A DNA stretch of 64,000 nt, taken from NCBI RefSeq assembly GCF_014636475.1, contig NZ_BMEL01000002.1, forward strand, positions 310,001 to 374,000, in the 5' to 3' direction. A program made the translations under genes and the position numbers. The DNA comes from Halobacillus andaensis (GTDB lineage: Bacteria; Bacillota; Bacilli; Bacillales; Halobacillaceae). Under the pieces are notes generated by a model. That model saw nothing but the letters and a program-made list of their open reading frames with translations, did no database searches and was not told where the DNA came from. Within the stretch, counting starts at the first letter, position 1. Each line of letters begins with the position of its first letter. Below, one piece after another: positions 53,846 to 62,565 of this stretch.

Positions 53846-54437
53846 TTCAAGGTATGGGAGCGGATCCTCCCGCTATTGTTATCCAGGCACGTCGGTCCTT
53901 ATTAACCATTACGATATTATGGATGACCGTCAGCTTCAAAGTATGGAAAACATATTAGCTACTCAACGATTGTCTGAGATGCAGGCCACCCCGGTGCAAG
54001 GAGATTTTGATTTACGGCATTTGCAAAAGATCCATGAGAACATCTTTAAAGATTTATATCCATTTGCCGGAGAATTAAGAAGTGAAAATATCACAAAAGA
54101 TGGGTTCACCTTTGCACAGGCGCAATTTATACGTGAAGCCGCTTTAGAACTCTTCTCCCAGCTTTTAGAAGAAGATTGGGATGGTATGAATAAGGAACAA
54201 CTTGCTGCTCGGGTAGCCCACTATATGGCAGAAATAAATGTACTTCATCCTTTTCGTGAGGGAAATGGGCGGAGTCTGCGTGAATTTATACGCTGTCTCG
54301 CCCTAGAAGCGGGATATTTCATAGATTGGGCAGCAGTACCTAAAGAACAAGTACTTAAAGCGTCTATAGAATCTGTAAGAGATCCTGCTTCATTAAAGAA
54401 TGTTATTTTTGAATCACTAAGCAAAATTAAAGAATGA
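53838..54437 (+). CDS. fic: Fic-family AMPylating toxin
   Basis: 199 residues. Complete Fic motif HPFREGNGRSLREF (catalytic His137) and the target-docking flap SENITKDGFTFAQAQFI. Fic enzymes usually transfer AMP from ATP to a target hydroxyl, in VbhT and FicT to DNA gyrase and topoisomerase IV. It follows its antitoxin with an eight-base overlap. It stands right after ku; a terminator closes the unit. The ribosome binding site is inside the antitoxin gene. Confidence 0.92.
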   Translation: MPSSRYGSGSSRYCYPGTSVLINHYDIMDDRQLQSMENILATQRLSEMQATPVQGDFDLRHLQKIHENIFKDLYPFAGELRSENITKDGFTFAQAQFIREAALELFSQLLEEDWDGMNKEQLAARVAHYMAEINVLHPFREGNGRSLREFIRCLALEAGYFIDWAAVPKEQVLKASIESVRDPASLKNVIFESLSKIKE

Positions 54438-54466
54438 GGTCGTACGGTCGTACGATCTTATTTTTT
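54438..54466 (+). terminator. terminator of the Fic module
   Basis: GGTCGTACG...CGTACGATC hairpin followed by TTATTTTTT. Confidence 0.65.
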
Positions 54467-54524
54467 ATGATATATTATCAGAAAAATCTGAAACCAAATG
54501 AAATGGAGTAGAGGAGGGGGAAGT

Positions 54525-55484
54525 ATGGAGAATTCGATAAGCTTACGTTCCGTATTTAAAGCAAAACAACGCATTCAAGACATCATTACAGAAACACCGC
54601 TTATCTATTCAGAGCAACTATCAAAAGAAACTGGAGATGAGGTCTACCTTAAGCTAGAAAACCTTCAACCGACAGGAGCGTTCAAATTAAGAGGGGCGGC
54701 AAATAAGATACTCTCGCTTACCTCAGAAGAGAAACAGAAAGGGATCACCACCTTCTCTACAGGCAACCATGGGATTGCCGTAGCCTATGTAGCGAAACAG
54801 CTTGGTATTCATGCTACAGTTTGTATCTCCAATCGTGTCCCGAAAGAGAAAGTAAACCGTCTAGAACGATTAGACGCAACCGTTGAGATAGTCGGTGAAA
54901 ATCAGGATGATGCAGAAGTTTTTTGTTACGAGCTTGAAAAAACAAAAGGCTTAAGTGTCATAAAACCATTTGATGATTTACATGTGATTGCTGGGCAGGG
55001 AACCATTGGCCTGGAAATTCTTCATCAGCTCCCAGAGGTGCAGGATCTTGTCATTCCTTTGTCAGGAGGAGGGTTACTATCAGGTATAGCTTACACGTTA
55101 AAATCAATAGCTCCTGACATAACCATTCAAGGTGTGACGATGGAAAAGTCTGCGGTTATGCATGAAAGCCTCAAACGAGGAGCACCTGTCGTGTTAAATG
55201 AATCGGACACCTTAGCAGATAGTCTACTAGGCGGTCTTGGTCCCGATAACAAATATACATTCTCTTTAACAAAAAAATATATGGATGAGAGCGTTCTGAT
55301 CTCTGAAAAAATGATTGAAAAAGGAATCGTTTTTATGATGGAATATCATAAAATGATTATAGAAGGTGCAGCTGCAGCTGGAATTGGCAGGGTTATGCAA
55401 GAAAGGAATGGAGATGGTCGCTATGTTGTCATTGTGGTTACTGGAAACAATGTCGATCATCAAACGATTAAGAATTTAATGTAG
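54525..55484 (+). CDS. PLP-dependent threonine/serine dehydratase (EutB-like)
   Basis: 319 residues from MENSISLRSVFKAKQRIQDI with GAGGAGGGGG just upstream; the frame is open from 54498. Fold type II PLP enzyme: PLP-lysine in NLQPTGAFKLRGAANKI, glycine-rich loop VIPLSGGGLLSGIAYTLKS, and ATFSTGNHGIAVAYVAKQ-like segment. No ACT domain, so a catabolic type. Ectoine-degradation EutB belongs here, and in several bacteria a PucR-type regulator stands beside it as it does here; the other ectoine genes are absent. Confidence 0.82.
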   Translation: MENSISLRSVFKAKQRIQDIITETPLIYSEQLSKETGDEVYLKLENLQPTGAFKLRGAANKILSLTSEEKQKGITTFSTGNHGIAVAYVAKQLGIHATVCISNRVPKEKVNRLERLDATVEIVGENQDDAEVFCYELEKTKGLSVIKPFDDLHVIAGQGTIGLEILHQLPEVQDLVIPLSGGGLLSGIAYTLKSIAPDITIQGVTMEKSAVMHESLKRGAPVVLNESDTLADSLLGGLGPDNKYTFSLTKKYMDESVLISEKMIEKGIVFMMEYHKMIIEGAAAAGIGRVMQERNGDGRYVVIVVTGNNVDHQTIKNLM

Positions 55485-55510
55485 AGATTAGAATGTAATG
55501 GGGTGGTAGG

Positions 55511-57199
55511 ATGGGCATACCTGTAAAAGACGTTTTGCAATTATCTGTATTAAAGCCAGCGAGAGTACTGGCGGGGGAACCCCAAATGGAGAATAGGGAA
55601 ATTGAATGGATCTCCGTTATCGAAACTCCAGTGGAAAACTTTGTAAGGAAGAACGAATTCGTTTTAAGTACAGGAATTGGCTGCAGTGAAGACCCTGTCG
55701 CATTAGAGAGCTATGTTCAAGATGTGATTAACTCGGGGGCTTCTGTTCTTGCTTTTGCAACAGGCCGACATATTTATAAGATTCCGGATCGAGTGATTAA
55801 AGCTGCTTCCAAGCATGACTTTGTTTTATTAGAGCTCCCATGGGAAGTCAGATTTGGTGATGTGCTCCATGACGTCCTTCAGGAAATAAGCAGACAAAAG
55901 CAAGCCGAGCAGCAACGGACAGAGGAGATTAGACAAGAGCTAATTAACTGCGTGCTTAATGGAAAAGGTCTGCAAGAGATTATGAAGATCGTTTATGAAA
56001 ATACTGCCATTCCTGTTGCGATTAGCGATCATAATAAACTCGTACGTGCGAATTACTATTTTGACCAACATATGATTCAAGTATTAAATGGAGAGGTCGA
56101 AGGAGACTACCAGCTCATTCCATCTCATGAAACACCTTTTAAAGACCATCCACTGTATCACTATATCGAAGAGTATCAAATCGGGGCGAATTACTGCTAT
56201 CAACTTACGATTTTGTCCAATTATAAGAAACAAGGGTATTTACTGTTTAAACCCGAATCAGAAGACGAGCTTACATGGTCCAACTTAAATATTCTGGAGC
56301 ATGCTCTTACAGCATGTGCCCTTTATTTTGTAAAAGAAAATGCAATTGAAATGACGGAAATTCGTTTGAAGGATAATTTCCTGCTTGATTTAGCCAAAAC
56401 CGATATGGAAATGGATAAACAACTTCAATCGAAGGCCCAATTACTTGGATATGATTTAACAAAACCGTACATTTGTCTCGTTGGGGAAATTCGGTTTACG
56501 AAAAAAGTCGATGATCATATCGGAACGCCGGACCAAGCGGTTATGTCTTCCTCTATGCATAGTCGAAATTACTACATTCAGAAAGAAGTGGCGCATGCTG
56601 GAGATGTCTTAAAAAGGCGAACGATGGCAACTTTTGAAGATGGAGAAGTTATTGTTTTCCTTGAGGCAGATAAACGACCATATATGGAGACCGCCAATCA
56701 GTTTCTCGATTTAGTCGAACGACGCTTAAATGAATTACTGGCGGGGATAAATATTTCCTGGGGAATATCCATGCATAAAGATGGAATTTATACCTTTCAT
56801 AAAAGCTACAATGAAGCAGTCACAGCCTATAATATCGGGCGTCAACAGCATGAAATAGGAGAGCGGACATTTTTTAGTGATACGCGGATGAATCGGCTGT
56901 TAATGGCCCTTTCTCATGAGAAAGAAATAGAGCAAATTGTTAAAAATACATTGCATAAACTGATTGAATACGATCAAAAACGACAAACTGACTTAATTCA
57001 TACCTTTATTGTCTATAACAAATACAATAGTAATGTCAGTCAAACAGCCCGGGCTTTAAATTTACATCGTCAATCCTTACTCCACAGATTGCGTAATATT
57101 GAGCAATTGACAGGCTTGTCTTTATTAAATGCTGATGATATGTTTTTGCTTGAATTAAGTGTGCGGCTCTGGATGTTAAAGAAAGTAGACGGAGAATAA
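55511..57199 (+). CDS. PucR-family transcriptional regulator
   Basis: 562 residues. N-terminal PucR ligand domain (about 5-125, GIPVKDVLQLSVLKPARVLA), a middle GGDEF-like CdaR region, and C-terminal helix-turn-helix NSNVSQTARALNLHRQSLLH. Family members respond to purines, sugars diacids or ectoine products. It starts 26 bases after the dehydratase, so probably controls that gene. GGGGTGG precedes the ATG. Confidence 0.86.
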   Translation: MGIPVKDVLQLSVLKPARVLAGEPQMENREIEWISVIETPVENFVRKNEFVLSTGIGCSEDPVALESYVQDVINSGASVLAFATGRHIYKIPDRVIKAASKHDFVLLELPWEVRFGDVLHDVLQEISRQKQAEQQRTEEIRQELINCVLNGKGLQEIMKIVYENTAIPVAISDHNKLVRANYYFDQHMIQVLNGEVEGDYQLIPSHETPFKDHPLYHYIEEYQIGANYCYQLTILSNYKKQGYLLFKPESEDELTWSNLNILEHALTACALYFVKENAIEMTEIRLKDNFLLDLAKTDMEMDKQLQSKAQLLGYDLTKPYICLVGEIRFTKKVDDHIGTPDQAVMSSSMHSRNYYIQKEVAHAGDVLKRRTMATFEDGEVIVFLEADKRPYMETANQFLDLVERRLNELLAGINISWGISMHKDGIYTFHKSYNEAVTAYNIGRQQHEIGERTFFSDTRMNRLLMALSHEKEIEQIVKNTLHKLIEYDQKRQTDLIHTFIVYNKYNSNVSQTARALNLHRQSLLHRLRNIEQLTGLSLLNADDMFLLELSVRLWMLKKVDGE

Positions 57200-57263
57200 A
57201 ATTAATCTACACTATAAAGGTAAATATATGACGTGCCGAAAATTAATCAAACTTCCTATCTTA

Positions 57264-57327
57264 GCCCTCCGGGGTCACACCTTATTCGTCTCTCCCATTG
57301 GAGTGTCGCCGTTACCTAAAGCCCTTT
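57264..57327 (-). repeat. R2 element, half copy
   Basis: On the minus strand AAAGGGCTTTAGGTAACGGC, then CGACACTCCAATGGGAGA and ACGAATAAGGTGTGACCCCG; it matches the first half of the 29306-29431 element. The other end is missing. Confidence 0.6.
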
Positions 57328-57432
57328 TTCGATAAAGGCCATTAGTGAAAATAACGGATAAGTCTTGTCCTAATGGCTTCAAGACTTTCAGGACATTCGT
57401 TATACGAGGGTTCCGTGCGCCTGATAATAAAA

Positions 57433-57551
57433 AAAGGAACGGACAAAGTGATGACTCCTGCGGGATGAGCAGGCAGGAGAGGCCCCGGAGATCGCATCGG
57501 GGAGACTTTCCGTCTTGCCCCGCGGAAAGCGCCACTTTTTCCTGTTCCTTT
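57433..57551 (+). repeat. R1 hairpin element, full copy
   Basis: AAAGGAACGGACAAAGTGAT at one end, CCACTTTTTCCTGTTCCTTT at the other, imperfect inverses; CCTGCGGGATGAGCAG and CCCCGCGGAAAGCG inside match the copy at 34601-34721. Together with R2 it fills the 439-base gap 57200-57638. Confidence 0.78.
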
Positions 57552-57638
57552 TCTCCCGATTCTAATGGTTGAACCATGAGATACGATATCTACAGTTCTC
57601 CAAGCTATTTTCGACAGCCTAAAGAGAAGAGTTCTTAT

Positions 57639-58172
57639 TTATTGTTGTTCTTCAAAATTTTCATCTGGAACAATGACTTTCTCGCTTCCGCTTTCAGTAA
57701 CGGTTGAACGCATTTTCACTACCCACTCATCTGATTCCTCTTCATAGGTTAATGACTCTACAGCTAGAGCATTTCCACGGTCTACCTCGGTTAAGGCTGT
57801 TGCTAAAGCTTGGGCTTCATTCATATCAGCACCATCAGGCTGATCTGTATCTACTACTGTTACTTCTCCAGCTTCTCCCTGCATGGGAGTAGATTCAGCT
57901 ACAGGACCGTCAATGGTTACCTGCACCTTTTTACCTAACCACATGTCTTTGTCTACTCCTGAAACCCATATCGGCTCTCCGCCATTTGGTTCAATTGTAT
58001 CGACCACTAAAATACTCGTTTCATTTTGATCCATTACATAACCTGAATAGGTTGTGGTTTCTTCTTGTGTCTCGTCAGTAGAATCACTGCTAGATTCGTC
58101 ACTTTCTTCCACGTCAGTCGTTCCACAGGCGACCATAACGATTAAAATGAGTACCCACCATTTTTTTCTCAT
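57639..58172 (-). CDS. DUF3221-like lipoprotein
   Basis: 177 residues. Lipoprotein signal MRKKWWVLILIVMVACGTTD with the lipobox Cys at 16, then an acidic serine-rich linker (ESDESSSDSTDETQEE) and a small domain with YSGYVMDQNETSILVVD and WVSGVDKDMWLGKKVQVTID, which fits DUF3221. The C-terminal part (TALTEVDRGNALAVESLTYE) is unusual. Function unknown; anchored at the outer membrane face. Confidence 0.72.
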   Translation of the reverse strand: MRKKWWVLILIVMVACGTTDVEESDESSSDSTDETQEETTTYSGYVMDQNETSILVVDTIEPNGGEPIWVSGVDKDMWLGKKVQVTIDGPVAESTPMQGEAGEVTVVDTDQPDGADMNEAQALATALTEVDRGNALAVESLTYEEESDEWVVKMRSTVTESGSEKVIVPDENFEEQQ

Positions 58173-58231
58173 TGATTTTGTCTCCCTCGCATGTACAAGA
58201 TGTAGTTAATTCAAATATTACACCCTTCTCC

Positions 58232-58260
58232 ATGACAAAAACAAGAAGCTTTGTTATGAT
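58232..58260 (+). promoter_or_regulatory. promoter of the thiamine salvage operon
   Basis: ATGACA, 17-base spacer, TATGAT, about 25 bases before the TPP riboswitch. Confidence 0.65.
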
Positions 58261-58285
58261 GAAGGGAACCAAGCAAATATTTACA

Positions 58286-58384
58286 GTAACTACTAGGGGG
58301 GCCCGAATGGGCTGAGAGGAGAGCATAAAGCTTTCCGACTCTTATGCACCTGATCTGGTTAGCACCAGCGGAGGGAAGTAGTCA
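58286..58384 (+). ncRNA. TPP riboswitch (THI box)
   Basis: Typical parts in order: P1 strand ACTACT, GGGCTGAGAGG core, ACCTGATCTGG, CACCAGCGGAGGGAAGTAGT closing P1. It is followed by an intrinsic terminator and the thiW gene, so thiamine pyrophosphate should stop transcription. Confidence 0.95.
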
Positions 58385-58413
58385 GACGATTCGTCTATTA
58401 CTCTACCTATACA

Positions 58414-58446
58414 AGTCAGGTCCTCTTAGAGGATCTGACTTTTTTG
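58414..58446 (+). terminator. riboswitch-controlled terminator
   Basis: AGTCAGGTCCTC / GAGGATCTGACT stem with T-run, between the TPP aptamer and thiW. Confidence 0.88.
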
Positions 58447-58481
58447 TGTTCGGCCCTCTAACTTAGGAAGGGAGGAAACAA

Positions 58482-58976
58482 ATGAATCGAACGCGTTTAC
58501 TTACGACAATGGCTGTGTTTGTAGCCATAGGAACCATAGGAGCTCAGCTGTTATGGTTTCCTGCAGGAGTGGCTAAAGCTTACCCTGTCCAACATGCCGT
58601 CAATGTGATGGCAGCCATTACATTAGGTCCCATTCCAGCTGTTGCGATTGCATTTATGATTGGCCTGCTTCGAAACTTGCTAGGTTTAGGGACGCTGCTC
58701 GCTTTTCCTGGAGGTATGATCGGAGCCTTGCTTGCTGGATATTTATACAAGTGGACGAAAAAATCAATGGCTGCGGTTTCAGGAGAAATGGCAGGATCCG
58801 GTATGATCGGTGCATTATTCGCCGTACCATTCGCCCATATTTTAATGGGAAGTTCAGCTGGAGCCTTTGCATTTTTACCTTCTTTTTTTGTGAGCAGTAT
58901 CAGTGGATCATTGCTTGGGTGGTTCGTTGTGACGCGCTTGAAACAGGCTAAACCAATTACTCAATTAGACTATTAA
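58482..58976 (+). CDS. thiW: ECF transporter S component ThiW
   Basis: 164 residues, five or six membrane helices, no signal peptide. Blocks FPAGVAKAYPVQHAVNVMA and LLRNLLGLGTLLAFPGGM are typical of ThiW, which brings in a thiazole precursor with the shared ECF module. GGAAGGGAGG precedes the ATG. First gene behind the TPP riboswitch. Confidence 0.92.
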   Translation: MNRTRLLTTMAVFVAIGTIGAQLLWFPAGVAKAYPVQHAVNVMAAITLGPIPAVAIAFMIGLLRNLLGLGTLLAFPGGMIGALLAGYLYKWTKKSMAAVSGEMAGSGMIGALFAVPFAHILMGSSAGAFAFLPSFFVSSISGSLLGWFVVTRLKQAKPITQLDY

Positions 58977-59008
58977 CCATGCAAGATTCCAAAAAGGAGG
59001 ACGAACGT

Positions 59009-59698
59009 ATGAGTTTCACAGAAACTTTAAGACGGGAAAACACAAATATATTCGAAGCTATATTTAATCATCCATTTGTTGATGGGATCGGTAAAGGGGA
59101 AGTGCCTCACGATTCAATTGCTCACTACATTAAAGCTGATTATGAATATTTAAATGCATTTATGCACATCTACGGAATTGGAATTTCAAAATCAACCAAC
59201 CGCAAAGATATTGAATACTTTAACGAACAAGTAGGTTTCATTTTAAACAGTGAAACACATCCTCATCAGAACTTTTGCGATGTCATCGGCGTGGGGTACG
59301 ATGAACTGCACGGTTATCCATTACCGCCTACAGCTGATCATTATGTAAAACACATGATGTACCACGCCCAGATGGGAGGTTTAGGTGAAATTTTAGCTGC
59401 TATGCTGCCTTGTCCATGGACGTACCTTGAAATTGGTCAACATTTAATGAAAAAGTATCAGCCCACTCCAGATGATACGTTCTACCCATGGATCAAGTTT
59501 TATGCAGATGAGGAATTTGAAACGCTGTCAGAAGCTATGCGAAAGCGACTAGATGATCTGGCCGACCGTGCGTCAGAAACTGAGCGTCAACGTATGAAAG
59601 ATGCTTTTCGAAAAAGCTGTCAGCTCGAACTGAAGTTCTGGGAAATGGCGTACATTTGTGAAGAGTGGCCTCAAGGGGAAGGAGTGAATCAAAGATGA
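59009..59698 (+). CDS. tenA: thiaminase II / aminopyrimidine aminohydrolase TenA
   Basis: 229 residues from MSFTETLRRENTNIFEAIFN (AAGGAGG eight bases upstream). TenA fold with KADYEYLNAFMHIYGIGISK and catalytic Cys in LPCPWTYLEIGQHL. It releases hydroxymethylpyrimidine from degraded thiamine. Overlaps thiD by four bases. Confidence 0.93.
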   Translation: MSFTETLRRENTNIFEAIFNHPFVDGIGKGEVPHDSIAHYIKADYEYLNAFMHIYGIGISKSTNRKDIEYFNEQVGFILNSETHPHQNFCDVIGVGYDELHGYPLPPTADHYVKHMMYHAQMGGLGEILAAMLPCPWTYLEIGQHLMKKYQPTPDDTFYPWIKFYADEEFETLSEAMRKRLDDLADRASETERQRMKDAFRKSCQLELKFWEMAYICEEWPQGEGVNQR

Positions 59699-60513
59699 AC
59701 AAGGTTAATACGGCGTTAACCATTGCTGGCACAGATCCCAGCGGAGGTGCAGGGATACAGGCCGACTTAAAAACATTTCAAGAATTAAAAAGTTATGGAA
59801 TGAGTGTGATTACTTCTGTAGTTTCTCAAAATACGACAGGGGTAAAAGATGTTCATCATCTGCCTGTAGATTTCATTAAAAGTCAATTAGAAGCGGTGTC
59901 GTCAGATATGCCTATTCATGCGGTGAAAACAGGAATGATCTCAAATATGGATATGATGAAAGTGATCGCTGAGTGGATTCCGAATGTTTCAGCCCCTTAC
60001 GTTATGGATCCTGTTATGGTCGCCACAAGCGGTGACGCATTAATTGAAAAAGAATCACGAGGATTTTTACGTGATCATCTTCTTCCTTTGGCAGCCATCG
60101 TTACACCAAATATCCCTGAAGCTGAATTTATACTAGATGAGAAAATTAGTAATGAAGAAGATATGAAGGAAGCAGCCAAGCAAATTTGCACGAGATTTGG
60201 TGCCGGGGCAGTACTAGTAAAAGGAGGGCATTTAAAAGGGGATGCCATTGACTATTTATACGACGGATCCACTCTGCACGAGTTTAAAAATGAACGTATA
60301 GATACCACAAATACCCACGGGACAGGCTGTACGTATGCAGCCGCTATTACGGCTTATTTAAGCCAGGGTATCCCTTTAGATAAAGCTGTAGAACAAGCGA
60401 AATATTTTGTGACGGAAGCCATTCGTCATTCTTTTGATCTTGGAGAAGGAAGTGGACCGACCAATCACTTTGCACTACGTGAGGAGGAAACGAAACAATG
60501 GCTATCAAGCTAG
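59695..60513 (+). CDS. thiD: hydroxymethylpyrimidine (phosphate) kinase
   Basis: 272 residues from MNKVNTALTIAGTDPSGGAG; the ATG overlaps the tenA TGA. Ribokinase fold with AGTDPSGGAGIQADLKTF, VMDPVMVATSG and the anion hole TTNTHGTGCTYAAAI containing the catalytic Cys. It makes HMP-PP. Confidence 0.95.
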   Translation: MNKVNTALTIAGTDPSGGAGIQADLKTFQELKSYGMSVITSVVSQNTTGVKDVHHLPVDFIKSQLEAVSSDMPIHAVKTGMISNMDMMKVIAEWIPNVSAPYVMDPVMVATSGDALIEKESRGFLRDHLLPLAAIVTPNIPEAEFILDEKISNEEDMKEAAKQICTRFGAGAVLVKGGHLKGDAIDYLYDGSTLHEFKNERIDTTNTHGTGCTYAAAITAYLSQGIPLDKAVEQAKYFVTEAIRHSFDLGEGSGPTNHFALREEETKQWLSS

Positions 60514-61268
60514 TGAATGAAGTGCGTGAGAAGAAACCGTTGATTCATAATTTAACAAATGAGGTGGTTATGAATTTCAGTGCTAATGGATTGCTGGCTT
60601 TTGGTGGGTCTCCTATCATGGCAGTGGCTGAAGAAGATTCGGCAGATATCGCCAAGATTTCCAATGGGGTGTTAATTAACATTGGCACGTTAACAGAACC
60701 TCATCTTCGTGCCATGATTCTTGCGGGAAAAGCGGCCAACGAAAATGGCGTTCCAGTTGTGATTGATCCAGTGGGTGTAGCAGCAACCGCCTATCGTACG
60801 GAAGCATTTGAACGTATTGTGTCAGAGGTTCAACCCACAGCAATTAAAGGAAACGTAGGAGAAATGGCTCACCTTGTGGGGATTTCTTTAGAAACAAAAG
60901 GTGTGGATTCAATTGGAGAAGGAGACCCTCAGGAAATCGCCAGAGAAGTTGCTGCTAAGTATACTACCATTGCGATTGTTACTGGTGAAGTGGATGTAGT
61001 TAGTGATGGAGAGGAGATTATGACAAATGAAGCAGGCCATGAATGGCTGGCAAAAGTGACGGGATCTGGCTGCTTGTTAGGGTCGATAGTGGCAGCTTGT
61101 CTGTCAACTTCAGGCACTCCTCTTGAGCAAGCCTACGCCGCAGTGAGGTTTTATGGATTAGCTGCTGAAAAAGCCTCTCGTCATACAAACGTGAATGGCC
61201 CTGGTACATTTGCTGTGCGATTTATTGATGCTTTATCCATGGATCTAACGAAGTTGGAGGAGGGCTAA
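60498..61268 (+). CDS. thiM: hydroxyethylthiazole kinase
   Basis: 256 residues; GGAGGAAACG lies before the ATG, which overlaps thiD by 16 bases. HLTNEVV-like start (IHNLTNEVVMNFSANGLLAF), GGSPIMAVAEEDSADIAKI, VVIDPVGVAATAYRTE and KVTGSGCLLGSIVAA with catalytic Cys. It phosphorylates the salvaged thiazole. Confidence 0.95.
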   Translation: MAIKLVNEVREKKPLIHNLTNEVVMNFSANGLLAFGGSPIMAVAEEDSADIAKISNGVLINIGTLTEPHLRAMILAGKAANENGVPVVIDPVGVAATAYRTEAFERIVSEVQPTAIKGNVGEMAHLVGISLETKGVDSIGEGDPQEIAREVAAKYTTIAIVTGEVDVVSDGEEIMTNEAGHEWLAKVTGSGCLLGSIVAACLSTSGTPLEQAYAAVRFYGLAAEKASRHTNVNGPGTFAVRFIDALSMDLTKLEEG

Positions 61269-61271
61269 GTC

Positions 61272-61889
61272 ATGGACCTTAGCAAGAAATTAAGAAAATA
61301 TTTAATTATGGGCAGTCAAAACTGCCCCCGAGATCCAATCGAGATTCTAAAAGAAGCTATATATGGTGGCATTACAGCATTTCAATACCGGGAAAAAGGG
61401 CCAGGATCACTAGAAGGCGAAGCAAAGTTAGAACTTGGCAAGAAATTTCGCGAGCTTTGCCGGAAGTATAATGTGTTGTTTATTGTAAATGATGACAGCG
61501 CATTGGTGGAGCCTCTCGATGCAGATGGCATTCATGTAGGTCAGGACGATGTTGATGTGGAAGAGCTGAGAACCCTTTTCCCAGAGAAACTCATTGGGCT
61601 GTCTATTTCGAATGAAGAAGAGTTACTGGGAAGTTCGATTGAGGCAGTGGACTATTTGGGAGCGGGTCCGGTCTTTGATACATCTACGAAGGTGGATGCA
61701 AAGGAGGCTGTAGGTGTGGGATGGATTGAGAGAGTTAAGCGTCTCCACCCTGAAGTGCCGCTTGTTGGAATTGGTGGTATTACAGTAGAGAATGCCTCTG
61801 AGGTGATAGAGGCGGGGGCAGATGGTGTATCGGTGATTTCTGCCATTACGGATGCAGAGGATGTACCTAAGGCGGTGGAGAAGCTTTAA
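61272..61889 (+). CDS. thiE: thiamine phosphate synthase
   Basis: 205 residues, TIM barrel. MGSQNCPRDPIEILKEAIYG, FQYREKGPG, DGIHVGQDDVDVEELR, YLGAGPVFDTSTKVDAK and GIGGITVENASEVIEAGADG are family blocks. It joins HMP-PP and thiazole phosphate. Last gene of the operon. GGAGGAGGG precedes the ATG. Confidence 0.95.
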   Translation: MDLSKKLRKYLIMGSQNCPRDPIEILKEAIYGGITAFQYREKGPGSLEGEAKLELGKKFRELCRKYNVLFIVNDDSALVEPLDADGIHVGQDDVDVEELRTLFPEKLIGLSISNEEELLGSSIEAVDYLGAGPVFDTSTKVDAKEAVGVGWIERVKRLHPEVPLVGIGGITVENASEVIEAGADGVSVISAITDAEDVPKAVEKL

Positions 61890-61900
61890 GCAGAAGATAT

Positions 61901-61935
61901 AAAAAATGCTTATAGAATAAGAATTTTCTATAAGC
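61901..61935 (-). terminator. minus-strand terminator
   Basis: On the minus strand GCTTATAGAA / TTCTATAAGC close a hairpin, followed by six T. It belongs with the similar hairpins near 35 kb and 50.8 kb. Confidence 0.65.
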
Positions 61936-61938
61936 TGT

Positions 61939-61964
61939 AGAAGGTCCCTGGCCAGGGACCTTCT
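61939..61964. terminator. 26-bp perfect palindrome
   Basis: AGAAGGTCCCTGG followed by its exact complement, between thiE and the convergent zinc-finger gene. Probably part of the termination region for both. Confidence 0.6.
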
Positions 61965-62284
61965 TATGTTTCAAAGTAAAGAGGAAAGTGAAGGCTGCAT
62001 TTCTCATTGAAGGGGTGGCTGCAGGTAGGACATGATCGGCTATTCATATAGTCGTGTATCGTGAGCTCGTGTTGGCAGCTGCCGCACAAGATGGCGTGTT
62101 CACCTTGTTCTTCCTTAGGCCATTTTGTAGCGGAATGGTTGACCATTTCTTTGTGGCAGTAGTAGCAGGCATAGTAATTATTGCAGCAGTGAAATTTAAT
62201 GGCGATAATATCCACTTCGCTATGGTAATGGGCACAGCGGGTTTGCGAATCGAGCTGAATGCCTTTAACTTTTGATGGGGTCAT
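61964..62284 (-). CDS. CHY zinc-finger protein
   Basis: 106 residues from MTPSKVKGIQLDSQTRC (TTAGGAGG upstream). The CHY finger is clear: CAHYHSEVDIIAIKFHCC, ACYYCHKEMV, CGSCQHELT and CPTCSHPFNEKCSLHFPLYF. Several zinc ions are bound. Bacterial members have no known function; eukaryotic ones occur in ubiquitin ligases. Confidence 0.9.
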   Translation of the reverse strand: MTPSKVKGIQLDSQTRCAHYHSEVDIIAIKFHCCNNYYACYYCHKEMVNHSATKWPKEEQGEHAILCGSCQHELTIHDYMNSRSCPTCSHPFNEKCSLHFPLYFET

Positions 62285-62314
62285 GGGTATTCCTCCTAAT
62301 CGGTTCATGGGCCA

Positions 62315-62545
62315 TTATGATACGCGCTTTTCTAAAGCTTGCGAAAAAATATAAGCCAGGATAGCGGATAGTAAAGAAATGAGGAAAGGCACCAATGATG
62401 CTTGCCCAAAGTTCTCCGTTGAGGCAAGGGCGGTATTTACAGTGAAGTTCGTCTGATGATTCATTGTTAAGATCAACCCTGACGTGAGGTCTAAAATGAT
62501 ATAAAGCAAGGAAAAGCTAATGAGAAAAGTTATGTATTTTTTCAT
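62315..62545 (-). CDS. small two-helix membrane protein
   Basis: 76 residues with helices at about 3-25 (ITFLISFSLLYIILDLTSG) and 50-68 (LVPFLISLLSAILAYIFSQA). Possible outside loop with NHQTNFTVNTALASTEN. AAAGGATC precedes the ATG. No family recognised. Confidence 0.62.
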   Translation of the reverse strand: MKKYITFLISFSLLYIILDLTSGLILTMNHQTNFTVNTALASTENFGQASLVPFLISLLSAILAYIFSQALEKRVS

Positions 62546-62565
62546 TTGATTGATCCTTTCTGCAG

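Noticed and set aside
57275-57577. Frames of 75-100 residues on both strands within 57275-57577
   Set aside because: They lie wholly inside R1 and R2 hairpin elements, with repeat-like composition.
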